Assembly (NCBI GenBank): GCA_944390505.1
Contig: CALXQF010000003.1
Location: forward strand, 1-27,750
Direction of reading: 5' to 3'
DNA from: an uncultured Clostridia bacterium
Lineage (GTDB): Bacteria > Bacillota > Clostridia > TANB77 > CAG-508
Length of the DNA stretch: 27,750 nt
Of the stretch, positions 1 through 7,426 are shown piece after piece. The number at the start of each line of letters is the position of its first letter. Positions within the stretch are counted from its first letter, which is position 1. The translations under genes and the position numbers were made by a program. The notes beneath the pieces are model-generated. The model made no database searches. It had not been told where the DNA came from and was given only the letters and a program-made list of their open reading frames with translations.

Positions 1-73
1 CTACTTCTTTGCCAATTCCAGAACCGCATCCGGTAATAAAAATTTTTGAAAAATCATTTTTTTTATTTCTCAA
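1..73 (-). CDS. Short-chain dehydrogenase/reductase, N-terminal fragment (runs off window)
   Basis: Only the first 24 codons are inside the window. Read from the minus strand they give MRNKKNDFSKIF followed by ITGCGSGIGKEV, which contains the TGxxxGIG dinucleotide-binding motif at the start of the Rossmann fold of classical SDR enzymes. I chose the TTG at 73 because an AGGTG sequence lies 6 bases upstream; an in-frame GTG at 82 is the alternative but overlaps that site. The gene is divergent from nrdD. The substrate cannot be told from this fragment. The family call rests on one short but characteristic motif. Confidence 0.65.
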   Translation of the reverse strand, partial: MRNKKNDFSKIFITGCGSGIGKEV

Positions 74-200
74 ATTTCTCACCTAAAAATATTATTTCCA
101 TTTTTTGAAAAAATATACTAACAATTTTGCTTAGAATATCAAGCGAAAAATGAAAAATAAGGTGGTAAAATTTTTGCAAAATAGCAAAAATACTGGATTT

Positions 201-228
201 TTAACAAAAATGTAACACAATTGTAATA
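201..228. promoter_or_regulatory. Three 11-bp-phased TTAACA-like hexamers
   Basis: TTAACA (201-206), GTAACA (212-217) and GTAATA (223-228) start exactly 11 bases apart. Hexamers at this period are the layout of PhoP/PhoB (OmpR-family) operators; B. subtilis PhoP sites are TT[A/C/T]A[C/T]A-like. It lies between two divergent genes, so either could be the target. In DNA this A+T-rich, chance is a real alternative. Confidence 0.3.
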
Positions 229-376
229 TTATTTTTTATAAAAAATGAAAACGCAGAATTAAGTCAAAAATCAACCTGAGAATTGACTGAAAAGCAACAC
301 GAATACTAAAAAGCAACAAATTGAAAGTGGCTTAAAATAAAGGAAAAACTGGAATGGGAACATAAAAAGTCCATGT

Positions 377-405
377 TTGACATTATTAAAAAATTCATTT
401 AGAAT
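377..405 (+). promoter_or_regulatory. Sigma-A promoter of nrdD
   Basis: TTGACA (377-382), a 17-base spacer and TAGAAT (400-405) form a near-consensus housekeeping promoter. Transcription would begin near 412, giving a leader of about 120 bases before nrdD. Confidence 0.75.
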
Positions 406-476
406 AAGGTTACAATCAAAAACAGAAGAAAAGATGTTTGTAAAAAACAAAGAAAAAAGAGATAAAAATATTGTTC

Positions 477-503
477 TGTAATGAGTAATATTTATTCATT
501 ACA
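477..503 (+). promoter_or_regulatory. 12-bp hairpin in the nrdD leader
   Basis: Arms 477-488 and 492-503 pair over 12 bp with one G-T wobble and a 3-base TAT loop. The structure ends about 12 bases before the purine-rich ribosome binding site (around 513-523). No T-run follows, so it is not an intrinsic terminator. It could be an operator palindrome or an RNA stem. It does not match the NrdR box as I know it. Confidence 0.45.
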
Positions 504-531
504 ACAAAAGCAAAAAGAGGGGGAATAGAAA

Positions 532-2724
532 ATGCAAGTCATTAAAAGAGATGGAAGAATTATTGATTTTGACAGACAAAAAATAGCAGCGGCAATTGGA
601 AAAGCAAATGCAGAAGTAAAACCAAGAGAAAGAGCAAGTAAAGAAGATATTAAAGGAATTATTGAACATATAGAAGGGCTAGATAAAAAAAGAATTCTAG
701 TAGAAGATATTCAAGATATTATTGAAGAAAAATTAATGGAATTGGGCAAATATCTTTTAGCTAAAAAATATATTACTTATCGCTATACAAGAGAATTAGT
801 AAGAAAAGCCAATACTACTGATCAATCTATTAAAGAATTGATTGATGGAGAAAGCGAATATTGGAACAATGAAAACTCTAATAAAAATGCAAGAGTTGTA
901 ACAACACAAAGAGATTATTTAGCAGGAATTACAAGTACAGATATTACTAGAAGATTTTTATTACCAAAAGATATTGTAGAAGCACATGATGAAGGAATTA
1001 TTCATTTTCATGATGCAGACTATTTTGCTCAAAATGCATTAACGAATTGCGAATTAATTAACCTAGAAGATATGTTACAAAATGGAACTATCATGAATGG
1101 AGTAATGATAGAAAAACCACATAGATTTTTAACAGCTATGACAATTGCTACCCAAATTATTTTAGGAGTTACCTCTTCTACATATGGTGGTGCAACAGTA
1201 TCTCTTACTCATCTAGCACCATTTGTTAGAAGCAGTTATGAAAGATATTACAAAAAATATAAAGATAGAGGTTTAAGTGAAAAGCAATGTAAAGAATTTG
1301 CAGAGCAAGATACCAAAAAAGAAGTATCAGATGGAGTACAAACCTTTAATTACCAAGTAAATTCTATGACAAATACCAATGGACAAGCACCTTTTTTATC
1401 TGTAAATATGTATTTAGGAGAAACCAAAGAATACAAAAAAGAATTAGCAATGGTAATAGAAGAATTCTTAAAACAAAGAATAGAAGGATTTAAAAATGAA
1501 AAAGGAGTTTATATTACTCCTGCATTCCCTAAACTACTTTATGTATTGGAAAAAGACAATATCACAGAAGACAGCCCATATTGGTATTTAACAGAGCTTG
1601 CAGCAAAATGTACAGCAAAAAGAATGGTACCAGACTATATTTCAGAAAAGAAAATGTTAGAATTAAAAATTGATAAAAATGGAAATGGAAATTGCTATCC
1701 ATGTATGGGATGCCGTTCTTTCTTAACACCATATGTAGATCCAAAAACAAACAAGCCTAAATATTATGGAAGATTTAACCAAGGTGTTGTAACCATCAAT
1801 TTAGTAGATGTAGCATTATCATCAGATAAAGATATGGACAAGTTCTGGAAAATCTTTGATGAAAGATTAGAGTTATGCCATAGAGCATTACAAGCAAGAC
1901 ATGAAAGATTAAGTAAAGTAACCAGTGATGTAGCACCTATTCTTTGGCAAAATGGAGCATTAGCAAGATTAAAGAAAGGGGAAAGTATTCATCCATTATT
2001 ACATGGCGGATATTCTACCATTTCTCTTGGATATGCAGGATTATATGAATGTGTAAAATATATGACAGATCATAGCCATACAGATAATGGAGAGGGAAAA
2101 GATTTTGGACTTCAAGTAATGCAAAAATTAAATGACAAATGTAAGGAGTGGAAAGCAGCAGAAGACATTGATTATAGTGTATATGGAACTCCAATCGAAT
2201 CAACAACTTATAAATTTGCAAAATGTTTAAAGAAAAGATTTGGCGTAATTGAAGGAGTAACAGATAAAAACTATATTACTAACTCTTACCATATTCCAGT
2301 ATTTGAAGAAATTGATGCATTCTCTAAATTAAGCATTGAAAGTCAATTCCAGAGGTTGAGTCCAGGAGGAGCTATTTCTTATGTAGAAACTCCAAACTTA
2401 CAAAATAATATAGAAGCAGTATTACAAATTATCAGATTTATTTATGACAATATTATGTATGCAGAATTAAATACAAAATCAGACTATTGTCAAGAATGTG
2501 GTTTTGATGGTGAAATTCTAATTGATGATAATTTAGAATGGTATTGCCCAAATTGTGGAAACAGAAATCATGATACCTTAAATGTAGCAAGAAGAACTTG
2601 CGGATATATTGGAAGCCAATTCTGGAATAAAGGAAGAACACAAGAAATTAAAGAAAGAGTACTTCATATTGATAATAAAGATGCGGAATTATCAAAGAAA
2701 GAGGAAGCAAAAGTAGCGGTATAA
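532..2724 (+). CDS. nrdD: Anaerobic (class III) ribonucleoside-triphosphate reductase, large subunit
   Basis: Reduces ribonucleoside triphosphates to deoxyribonucleotides in the cytoplasm using an oxygen-sensitive glycyl radical. The protein has 730 residues, normal for the family. Residues 1 to about 90 are an ATP-cone allosteric domain (starts MQVIKRDGRIIDF). The C-terminus has the zinc site, C653/C656 and C672/C675, and the glycyl-radical motif RTCGY, with the radical glycine near residue 691. The start ATG follows an AGAGGGGGA site. nrdG, which installs the radical, is immediately downstream and likely co-transcribed. A sigma-A promoter and a hairpin lie upstream. No class I or II reductase is visible here, consistent with anaerobic life. 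Identification is firm. Confidence 0.97.
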   Translation: MQVIKRDGRIIDFDRQKIAAAIGKANAEVKPRERASKEDIKGIIEHIEGLDKKRILVEDIQDIIEEKLMELGKYLLAKKYITYRYTRELVRKANTTDQSIKELIDGESEYWNNENSNKNARVVTTQRDYLAGITSTDITRRFLLPKDIVEAHDEGIIHFHDADYFAQNALTNCELINLEDMLQNGTIMNGVMIEKPHRFLTAMTIATQIILGVTSSTYGGATVSLTHLAPFVRSSYERYYKKYKDRGLSEKQCKEFAEQDTKKEVSDGVQTFNYQVNSMTNTNGQAPFLSVNMYLGETKEYKKELAMVIEEFLKQRIEGFKNEKGVYITPAFPKLLYVLEKDNITEDSPYWYLTELAAKCTAKRMVPDYISEKKMLELKIDKNGNGNCYPCMGCRSFLTPYVDPKTNKPKYYGRFNQGVVTINLVDVALSSDKDMDKFWKIFDERLELCHRALQARHERLSKVTSDVAPILWQNGALARLKKGESIHPLLHGGYSTISLGYAGLYECVKYMTDHSHTDNGEGKDFGLQVMQKLNDKCKEWKAAEDIDYSVYGTPIESTTYKFAKCLKKRFGVIEGVTDKNYITNSYHIPVFEEIDAFSKLSIESQFQRLSPGGAISYVETPNLQNNIEAVLQIIRFIYDNIMYAELNTKSDYCQECGFDGEILIDDNLEWYCPNCGNRNHDTLNVARRTCGYIGSQFWNKGRTQEIKERVLHIDNKDAELSKKEEAKVAV

Positions 2725-2740
2725 AAATCCATGATAGTAT

Positions 2741-2774
2741 GTAAGAGCAAAATATAACGATTCTTGCACCTTAC
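2741..2774 (+). other. Imperfect hairpin between nrdD and nrdG
   Basis: GTAAG (2741-2745) pairs with CTTAC (2770-2774), and GCAA (2747-2750) with TTGC (2764-2767), leaving small bulges and a 13-base loop. There is no T-run after it. It may affect processing or the relative amounts of NrdD and NrdG, but the pairing is modest. Confidence 0.3.
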
Positions 2775-2816
2775 AATATACATATTGTGATAAGAAATAG
2801 AAAAGAGGCTAATAAA

Positions 2817-3311
2817 ATGAGATATAACAAAATTAGAAAAATGGATATTTCAAATGGACCAGGAGTAAGAGTTTCAATCTTTATGCAAGGATGTAGCTTT
2901 CATTGTAAAAACTGCTTTAATCCAGAAACACATGATTTTATGGGAGGGCATGAATTTACACAAGATACTATTGAGCAAGTGCTAAAATTATGTGAAAATG
3001 AGCATGTGGAAGGATTATCTATATTAGGTGGAGAGCCAATGCACCCAGTTAATATTGAAGGGACAACAGCTCTTGCAAAAGAATTTAAGAAAAGATTTCC
3101 GCAAAAAAACTTATGGGTTTGGTCAGGCTTTTTATTTGACAAAGACTTGCAAAATAAAGAAGTACTAAACTATGTAGATGTATTAGTAGATGGCCAATAT
3201 GTAGATGCATTAAGAGACCCAAGATTAAAATATAACGGATCTTCTAATCAAAGAGTGATTAAAGTACCAGAAAGCCTAAAACAAGTAAAAATAGTACTTT
3301 ACCAAGATTAA
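2817..3311 (+). CDS. nrdG: Anaerobic ribonucleotide reductase-activating protein (radical SAM)
   Basis: Uses a [4Fe-4S] cluster and S-adenosylmethionine to generate the glycyl radical on NrdD. I place the start at ATG 2817, 8 bases after AGAGG; a GTG at 2787 would add ten residues but has no good site. The resulting 164-residue protein is typical for NrdG. The cluster ligands are in a CxxxCxxC motif at C26, C30 and C33 (GCSFHCKNC), followed by the GGEP segment of the radical SAM core. It lies 92 bases downstream of nrdD and is followed by a strong terminator, so the two form an operon. Confidence 0.96.
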   Translation: MRYNKIRKMDISNGPGVRVSIFMQGCSFHCKNCFNPETHDFMGGHEFTQDTIEQVLKLCENEHVEGLSILGGEPMHPVNIEGTTALAKEFKKRFPQKNLWVWSGFLFDKDLQNKEVLNYVDVLVDGQYVDALRDPRLKYNGSSNQRVIKVPESLKQVKIVLYQD

Positions 3312-3317
3312 ATAAAC

Positions 3318-3366
3318 AAAGATAGGACCATTGGGGACAGTCCCCTTTAGTCCTATCTTTTGTATT
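3318..3366 (+). terminator. Intrinsic terminator of nrdDG
   Basis: An 11-bp perfect stem (3318-3328 with 3350-3360) surrounds an inner GGGGAC/GTCCCC stem (3333-3345), and the 3' side runs into TCTTTTGTATTTT. The inner GGGGACAGTCCCC core is a recurrent repeat type in clostridial intergenic hairpins. Confidence 0.85.
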
Positions 3367-3556
3367 TTAAATAGGAATAGCAATAATAGACCTACTATGT
3401 TTCTTAAAAATAAAAAAACATCGATAATCATTTTAACGATAAAATAGATTTAGCTGAAACAAGTAAGTGAAGTAAAAGCACTGCCTAATAAGTAGAGTAA
3501 AACAAATCAGAAAAATTGAAAAATGAAAAAATAATAAAGGAAAGGAATAATAAAAA

Positions 3557-4504
3557 ATGGAAAATATTAAAATTTTTGCTTGTCCAACAGCCGAAAAATT
3601 TACAAAAGAAATATGTGAAGCAATTCATTTACCAATGGGAAAGGTAGAGTGTTATAAATTTGCAAATGATAATAATTTCGTGCAATACAAAGAAACAGTA
3701 AGACAGCAAGATATTTATCTAATACAAACAACACAGCCACCAGTTAATGAAAGAATTATGGAATTACTGATTATGATAGATGCAGCTAAAAGAGCATCAG
3801 CCAAAACAATTAATGTAGTATTACCATATTATATTTACTCTCGCTCTGATAAGAAAGATCAACCACGTGTACCAGTAACAGCAAGATTGTTTGCAGAAAT
3901 GTTAGAAGTGGCAGGCGCAAATAGAGTGGTTACTTGCGATTTACATAATCCTGCAATTCAAGCATATTTTAATATTCCATGTGATAGATTAACAGGGCAA
4001 CACTTATTACAATCTTATTTTGATGAAAAACAAATCAAAGATAAGGTGGTAGTAGCCACAGATGCAGGAAGTTCTAAAAAAGCTTATAAATATTCCACTT
4101 ATTTTAATTGCCCAATGGCATTAATTGACAAAAGGAGAGAAGGAAATGATGACAAAGCTGTAGCTACCCATATTATAGGAGATGTCAAAAATAAAACAGC
4201 TCTTATTTTTGATGATGAAGTAAGTACCGCAGGAACCATGGTAGAAGCTGCTAAAATTTTACAAGAACATGGAGCTAAAGAAATTTATGCAGCATGTACA
4301 CATGGAATTTTGTGTGGACCAGCAATTGAAAGAATTCAAAATTCTCCTATTAAAGAATTAGTTGTAACCAATACTGTGCCACTTACTCCAGAAAAACAAA
4401 TTGAAAAAATCAAAGTATTGTCTATTGCACCACTATTTGCTGAAGCAATACAAAGAATCAATGAAGCAAAACCGCTAGGTGATTTATTTGAATTTGATAA
4501 ATAA
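3557..4504 (+). CDS. prs: Ribose-phosphate pyrophosphokinase (PRPP synthetase)
   Basis: Transfers pyrophosphate from ATP to ribose 5-phosphate to make PRPP for nucleotide, histidine and tryptophan synthesis. The 315 residues match the normal length. Visible features are the flexible-loop region RSDKKDQPR (96-104), the metal-binding segment CDLH (127-130), and the PRPP-binding loop DDEVSTAGT (219-227). The segment after CDLH reads NPAIQAYF rather than the more usual AxQIQGFF, and the PRPP loop is DDEVSTAGT rather than DDxIDTGGT, so this is a divergent member. The ATG follows AAAGGAAAGG. No clear promoter was recognised in the 245-base gap upstream. A bidirectional terminator follows. Confidence 0.93.
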   Translation: MENIKIFACPTAEKFTKEICEAIHLPMGKVECYKFANDNNFVQYKETVRQQDIYLIQTTQPPVNERIMELLIMIDAAKRASAKTINVVLPYYIYSRSDKKDQPRVPVTARLFAEMLEVAGANRVVTCDLHNPAIQAYFNIPCDRLTGQHLLQSYFDEKQIKDKVVVATDAGSSKKAYKYSTYFNCPMALIDKRREGNDDKAVATHIIGDVKNKTALIFDDEVSTAGTMVEAAKILQEHGAKEIYAACTHGILCGPAIERIQNSPIKELVVTNTVPLTPEKQIEKIKVLSIAPLFAEAIQRINEAKPLGDLFEFDK

Positions 4505-4552
4505 TAAAACTAATTAAAATAATAAAAGGAAAATTACTAAAAATACCAAAAG

Positions 4553-4597
4553 AAAAAAGTAACAGGGGCAGTAGAAACTGTCCCTGTTACTTTTTTT
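4553..4597. terminator. Bidirectional intrinsic terminator between convergent genes
   Basis: A-rich 5' arm AAAAAAGTAACAGGGGCAGT (4553-4572), 4-base loop, and arm 4577-4597 ending in TTTTTTT. One G-T wobble interrupts about 19 pairs. Because one side is A-rich and the other T-rich, it can terminate prs on the plus strand and the converging minus-strand gene. Confidence 0.88.
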
Positions 4598-4610
4598 AAG
4601 GAAAATATCC

Positions 4611-6227
4611 TTAAAAACTGATTGATTGAACTAAATATACATCTGCTTCAGAAGAAGGAGTATACTCGATGTTAACATTTGTACCAATCTGCAGTAAAAC
4701 TTGTCTGTTACTGTTTTCAATAGAAGACATATACAAATTACTACTACCTGTTAAGGTAAAGTAAAAATAGGTATATCCATCAATTTCAGCAGTATACAAA
4801 AATGCAATTTCGCCAGATGCAGACATCATTTTTATAGGTTCTTCTTGTGGTATATCTTCCTTTCCTAAGAGTGTACGGTACCCAGTTAAGGTATCTTCAA
4901 GACTACTAGCCTGAAATACTTGTGTATAATTTGCTACATTACACAATGCATATCTTTGAATTAAACCTGCATTGTCTTTAAGAGTCATAAAATAAGTAGG
5001 GATTCCGTCCACATTAATGATAGTGGGAAAAGTAGCAATATAACCTAGGTTTTGAACTAGACCTTGAGCAGCAGCTTGTGCAGAAGATTCTTCTGCTCCA
5101 GAACAATCATAGAATTTTACCACACCTGTTCTGGGATTAGCCAAAAGAAAACCCAAAACAGATTCTGCATTATTTGCAGGTGTTACTCCAGTATAGAAGA
5201 CTACTCCATCAGTAGATAGAGTTGTATTGTAACCTATAAAGCTACTATCTCTATAATTGTATGATGTTCGATTAACTCCTGTTTTGGAAAAGTTAAAAAA
5301 ACCATTGATGTACTCATAGTTGTAGTAAACCAGATCCATCAGGTAGTCAAGGTCAAATGCATGGTCAATCCATTCTGGTAGATTTTCTACACTGTATTCA
5401 TTACTTTTACCTGTACACGCGTCTGTGATTACAAAAGAACTTTCTTTTAGTCCACCTGTTAACCCAATAGTAGGAGTTTTAACAGAAGTAATCCAATAGG
5501 GATTTCCATCATCGTCAATCTCAAAAAAAGAGGTACCAAAAATATAACTAGGGTATTGATTTCTCAAGTGCCTTGACAAATCATACGAAAAACAAGCACT
5601 AGGAGAATAACGAATAGGAGAATCCAAAGTTACTAAAGTAGCTTCTTGAGTGATACTGTTTACTAACACATATCCAGGGATGCCATGAGTATTTGCTTTC
5701 ATGTACTTGAAAAATCCGCCATAATTGATAGGAGAAAGCCTATATTGTTCGCCATTGTAAATAATAAGATTGTACTCATTATCTACCTCATACCATGATG
5801 GATTTTCAAGTGCTGCAATAGTTCGGTCACCAACTTTTTGGGCTGTTGCAACATCCACAACTGAAATGTTGTGAAGATTATTGACTGTTACCACTTCTTT
5901 GGTAAAGTTTCCTTCTTCAATATCAATCAAAGACTGATAACTAGAAGCATGAAAAATTTGAGCAGAAGTGAAAAATGAAATAATACCAATGATCACAATA
6001 ACGCCACAGCCACATGCAGAAATTATTGTGGCAATTTTGAGTTCTTCCAAAAGACATTCAATAAAACCAAACAATATTGCTGCTATAACGAAAAGAAGTA
6101 GCAAAAACCAGTACATACTGGAAGACCGGAAGCTCCATGCAGGCAGCATAAAAAAATTAAGGACAAAACCAAGGAATACGATTGCTACCAAACCAATTAA
6201 CCGAAAAACGATACTTCTTGTTGCCAT
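4611..6227 (-). CDS. Membrane-anchored protein with large extracytoplasmic domain, unknown function
   Basis: I do not recognise the family with certainty. The start is placed at ATG 6227, nine bases after AAGG; a TTG at 6236 would touch that site. The 538-residue product begins with three hydrophobic segments (roughly residues 8-28, 39-58 and 66-87) followed by about 440 mostly polar residues rich in Tyr, Ser, Thr, Asn and Asp, likely outside the cell. The second half has repeated blocks of the style GIPTYFMTLKDNAG and GNPYWITSVKT, suggesting a beta-rich repeat or propeller-like fold. It is the only long minus-strand gene in the window and its DNA looks less A+T-rich than its neighbours. It has its own extended -10 promoter and shares a terminator with prs. 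Confidence 0.85.
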   Translation of the reverse strand: MATRSIVFRLIGLVAIVFLGFVLNFFMLPAWSFRSSSMYWFLLLLFVIAAILFGFIECLLEELKIATIISACGCGVIVIIGIISFFTSAQIFHASSYQSLIDIEEGNFTKEVVTVNNLHNISVVDVATAQKVGDRTIAALENPSWYEVDNEYNLIIYNGEQYRLSPINYGGFFKYMKANTHGIPGYVLVNSITQEATLVTLDSPIRYSPSACFSYDLSRHLRNQYPSYIFGTSFFEIDDDGNPYWITSVKTPTIGLTGGLKESSFVITDACTGKSNEYSVENLPEWIDHAFDLDYLMDLVYYNYEYINGFFNFSKTGVNRTSYNYRDSSFIGYNTTLSTDGVVFYTGVTPANNAESVLGFLLANPRTGVVKFYDCSGAEESSAQAAAQGLVQNLGYIATFPTIINVDGIPTYFMTLKDNAGLIQRYALCNVANYTQVFQASSLEDTLTGYRTLLGKEDIPQEEPIKMMSASGEIAFLYTAEIDGYTYFYFTLTGSSNLYMSSIENSNRQVLLQIGTNVNIEYTPSSEADVYLVQSISF

Positions 6228-6243
6228 TTCAATCAACCTTTCT

Positions 6244-6257
6244 GGGAGAATACTCCC
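6244..6257 (-). promoter_or_regulatory. GGGAG/CTCCC hairpin in leader of the minus-strand gene
   Basis: In the mRNA of the minus-strand gene, GGGAG-TATT-CTCCC forms a short stable stem directly before the AGAAAGG ribosome binding site. It may influence translation initiation or mRNA stability. Confidence 0.4.
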
Positions 6258-6291
6258 GTTTCACATAAATTTTGCACAAGGCAATATAAAC

Positions 6292-6321
6292 ATTATACCA
6301 CAGGTTACATAAAATGAGCAA
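6292..6321 (-). promoter_or_regulatory. Extended -10 promoter of the minus-strand membrane protein gene
   Basis: On the minus strand, TTGCTC (6321-6316), an 18-base spacer and TATAAT (6297-6292) preceded by TGG. The perfect, extended -10 makes up for the weak -35. It is divergent from the rpsU promoter only about 40 bases away. Confidence 0.65.
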
Positions 6322-6361
6322 GAGAGGATTTTTGGAAAAAACATAATTTTTCTTAGATATA

Positions 6362-6390
6362 TTGACAAATTTGACCAAGATTAGTATAAT
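6362..6390 (+). promoter_or_regulatory. Consensus sigma-A promoter of rpsU
   Basis: TTGACA (6362-6367), 17-base spacer and TATAAT (6385-6390): a perfect consensus promoter, fitting for a ribosomal protein gene. The leader would be about 90 bases. It contains GAACAC/GTGTTC and ACAC/GTGT inverted repeats (within about 6404-6462) that could fold. Confidence 0.85.
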
Positions 6391-6485
6391 TAAGTACATG
6401 AATGGAACACAGTGTCATTGATACAAAGTGTTCATGAGAAAAATCCCACACGTAAGAGTGTAATTACTGAAGGGAGGGGAAATAA

Positions 6486-6656
6486 ATGTCAGAGGTTAAA
6501 GTTAATAATGGTAATATAGAAGATGCCTTAAAAAGGTTTAAAAGACAATGTGCAAGAAATGGAGTATTGCAAGAAGTTAGAAAAAGGGAGCACTATGAAA
6601 AGCCAAGTGTAAAAAGAAAGAAAAAATCAGAGGCAGCTAGAAAAAGAAAATTCTAG
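6486..6656 (+). CDS. rpsU: 30S ribosomal protein S21
   Basis: Small basic protein of the 30S subunit platform, involved in translation initiation. The 56-residue product (MSEVKVNNGNIEDALKRFKR at the N-terminus) has the family pattern: a short acidic/polar start, the ALKRFKRQC helix, the GVLQEVRKREHYEKPS segment and a Lys/Arg-rich tail ending in ARKRKF. The start codon follows AGGGAGGGGA with an 8-base gap. It lies upstream of a yqeY-like gene, a common arrangement in Firmicutes, but is separated from it here by a hairpin terminator. Confidence 0.96.
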   Translation: MSEVKVNNGNIEDALKRFKRQCARNGVLQEVRKREHYEKPSVKRKKKSEAARKRKF

Positions 6657-6670
6657 TAAATAAAAAAAGG

Positions 6671-6706
6671 GGGTTGAAAGTTAATTAATAATTTTCAACC
6701 CTATTT
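6671..6706 (+). terminator. Hairpin terminator after rpsU
   Basis: GGGTTGAAA (6671-6679) pairs with TTTCAACCC (6693-6701), and the stem can continue inward by about four weaker pairs. It is followed by TATTTTG, a short T-tract, so termination may be partial and allow read-through into the yqeY-like gene. Confidence 0.7.
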
Positions 6707-6807
6707 TGTAATTGAAAGAAAAATATGATGAGAAGAATGTAAAAAATAAAGTTGCTAATGTAACTTTTATTTCAAAATAAACCAATAAAATGAAAAGGAG
6801 GACTCTT

Positions 6808-7248
6808 ATGTTAAAAGAAAAATTATTAGAAGATTTAAAAACTGCAATGAAAGATAAAAATATCATTCGTAAAAATGTAGTGCAAATGGTAAGAGCAGCT
6901 ATATTACAAGTAGAAAAAGATAAGCAAATAGAAGTAACTGATGAACAAATTACAGAAATTATTGCAAAAGAAGCTAAAAAAAGAAGGGATTCTATTGCAG
7001 ATTATGAAAAAAGTGGAAGACAAGACTTATTAGACCAAATCAAAGAAGAAATTACTATTTTAGAAGAATACTTACCAAAACAATTAAGTGTTGAAGAAAT
7101 AGAAGTAGCAGTAAAAGAAATAATTAACGAAACTGGTGCAAGCTCTATGAAGGATATGGGATTAGTAATGAAAACAGCAAAAGAAAAATTGGGAGCATCA
7201 GCAGATGGAAAAACAATTAATGAAGTAGCTAAAAAGTTATTAGGCTAA
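6808..7248 (+). CDS. yqeY: GatB/YqeY domain-containing protein
   Basis: Stand-alone relative of the tail domain of the GatB subunit of tRNA-dependent amidotransferase; the role of free YqeY is not well defined. The start at ATG 6808 is chosen because AAGGAGG lies six bases upstream; the in-frame ATG at 6790 precedes that site. The 146-residue protein shows family landmarks: N-terminal LKEKLLEDLKTAMK, the RKNVVQMVRAAILQVEK helix, KKRRDSIADYEKSGR, and LEEYLPKQLS leading into the C-terminal helical domain. Highly charged and helical, with no signal peptide, so cytoplasmic. It is probably read from the rpsU promoter by terminator read-through, as no clear separate promoter was seen. Confidence 0.93.
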   Translation: MLKEKLLEDLKTAMKDKNIIRKNVVQMVRAAILQVEKDKQIEVTDEQITEIIAKEAKKRRDSIADYEKSGRQDLLDQIKEEITILEEYLPKQLSVEEIEVAVKEIINETGASSMKDMGLVMKTAKEKLGASADGKTINEVAKKLLG

Positions 7249-7358
7249 TTTGGGTGAATAGTAATTAATAGTTTAGACTTTTTCATCTAATCATAACTAA
7301 TAAATTTAAAAACAGATTAAACGAATTTTCTGGTGATAAACTAGAAGATTCATTTTTA

Positions 7359-7388
7359 TTGCATAATTTTATAAAAATAGGTTATAAT
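7359..7388 (+). promoter_or_regulatory. Sigma-A promoter of the YfmF-like gene
   Basis: TTGCAT (7359-7364), 18-base spacer, TATAAT (7383-7388), about 38 bases before the start codon. Confidence 0.65.
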
Positions 7389-7426
7389 GATAAAGTCAAA
7401 ATACATAATAGAAAAGAGGAAAGTTC

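Larger units (their letters stand above)
83..531. other. Long A+T-rich divergent intergenic region
   Basis: About 450 bases with no convincing gene between the divergent SDR gene and nrdD. It holds three 11-bp-phased TTAACA-like hexamers (201-228), a small TTTTTGC/GCAAAAA hairpin (171-190), a direct repeat AAAAGCAACA (290-299 and 309-318), the nrdD promoter (377-405) and a 12-bp hairpin just before the nrdD ribosome binding site (477-503). Nothing else stands out. Confidence 0.6.

Noticed and set aside
83..200. Promoter for the minus-strand SDR gene (TTGATA ... TAGTAT)
   Set aside because: Spacing and matches are poor in very A+T-rich sequence, so I did not list it as a feature.
5968..6312. 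114-codon plus-strand frame opposite the minus-strand membrane protein
   Set aside because: Antisense to the transmembrane region and crosses that gene's own promoter; no good ribosome binding site.
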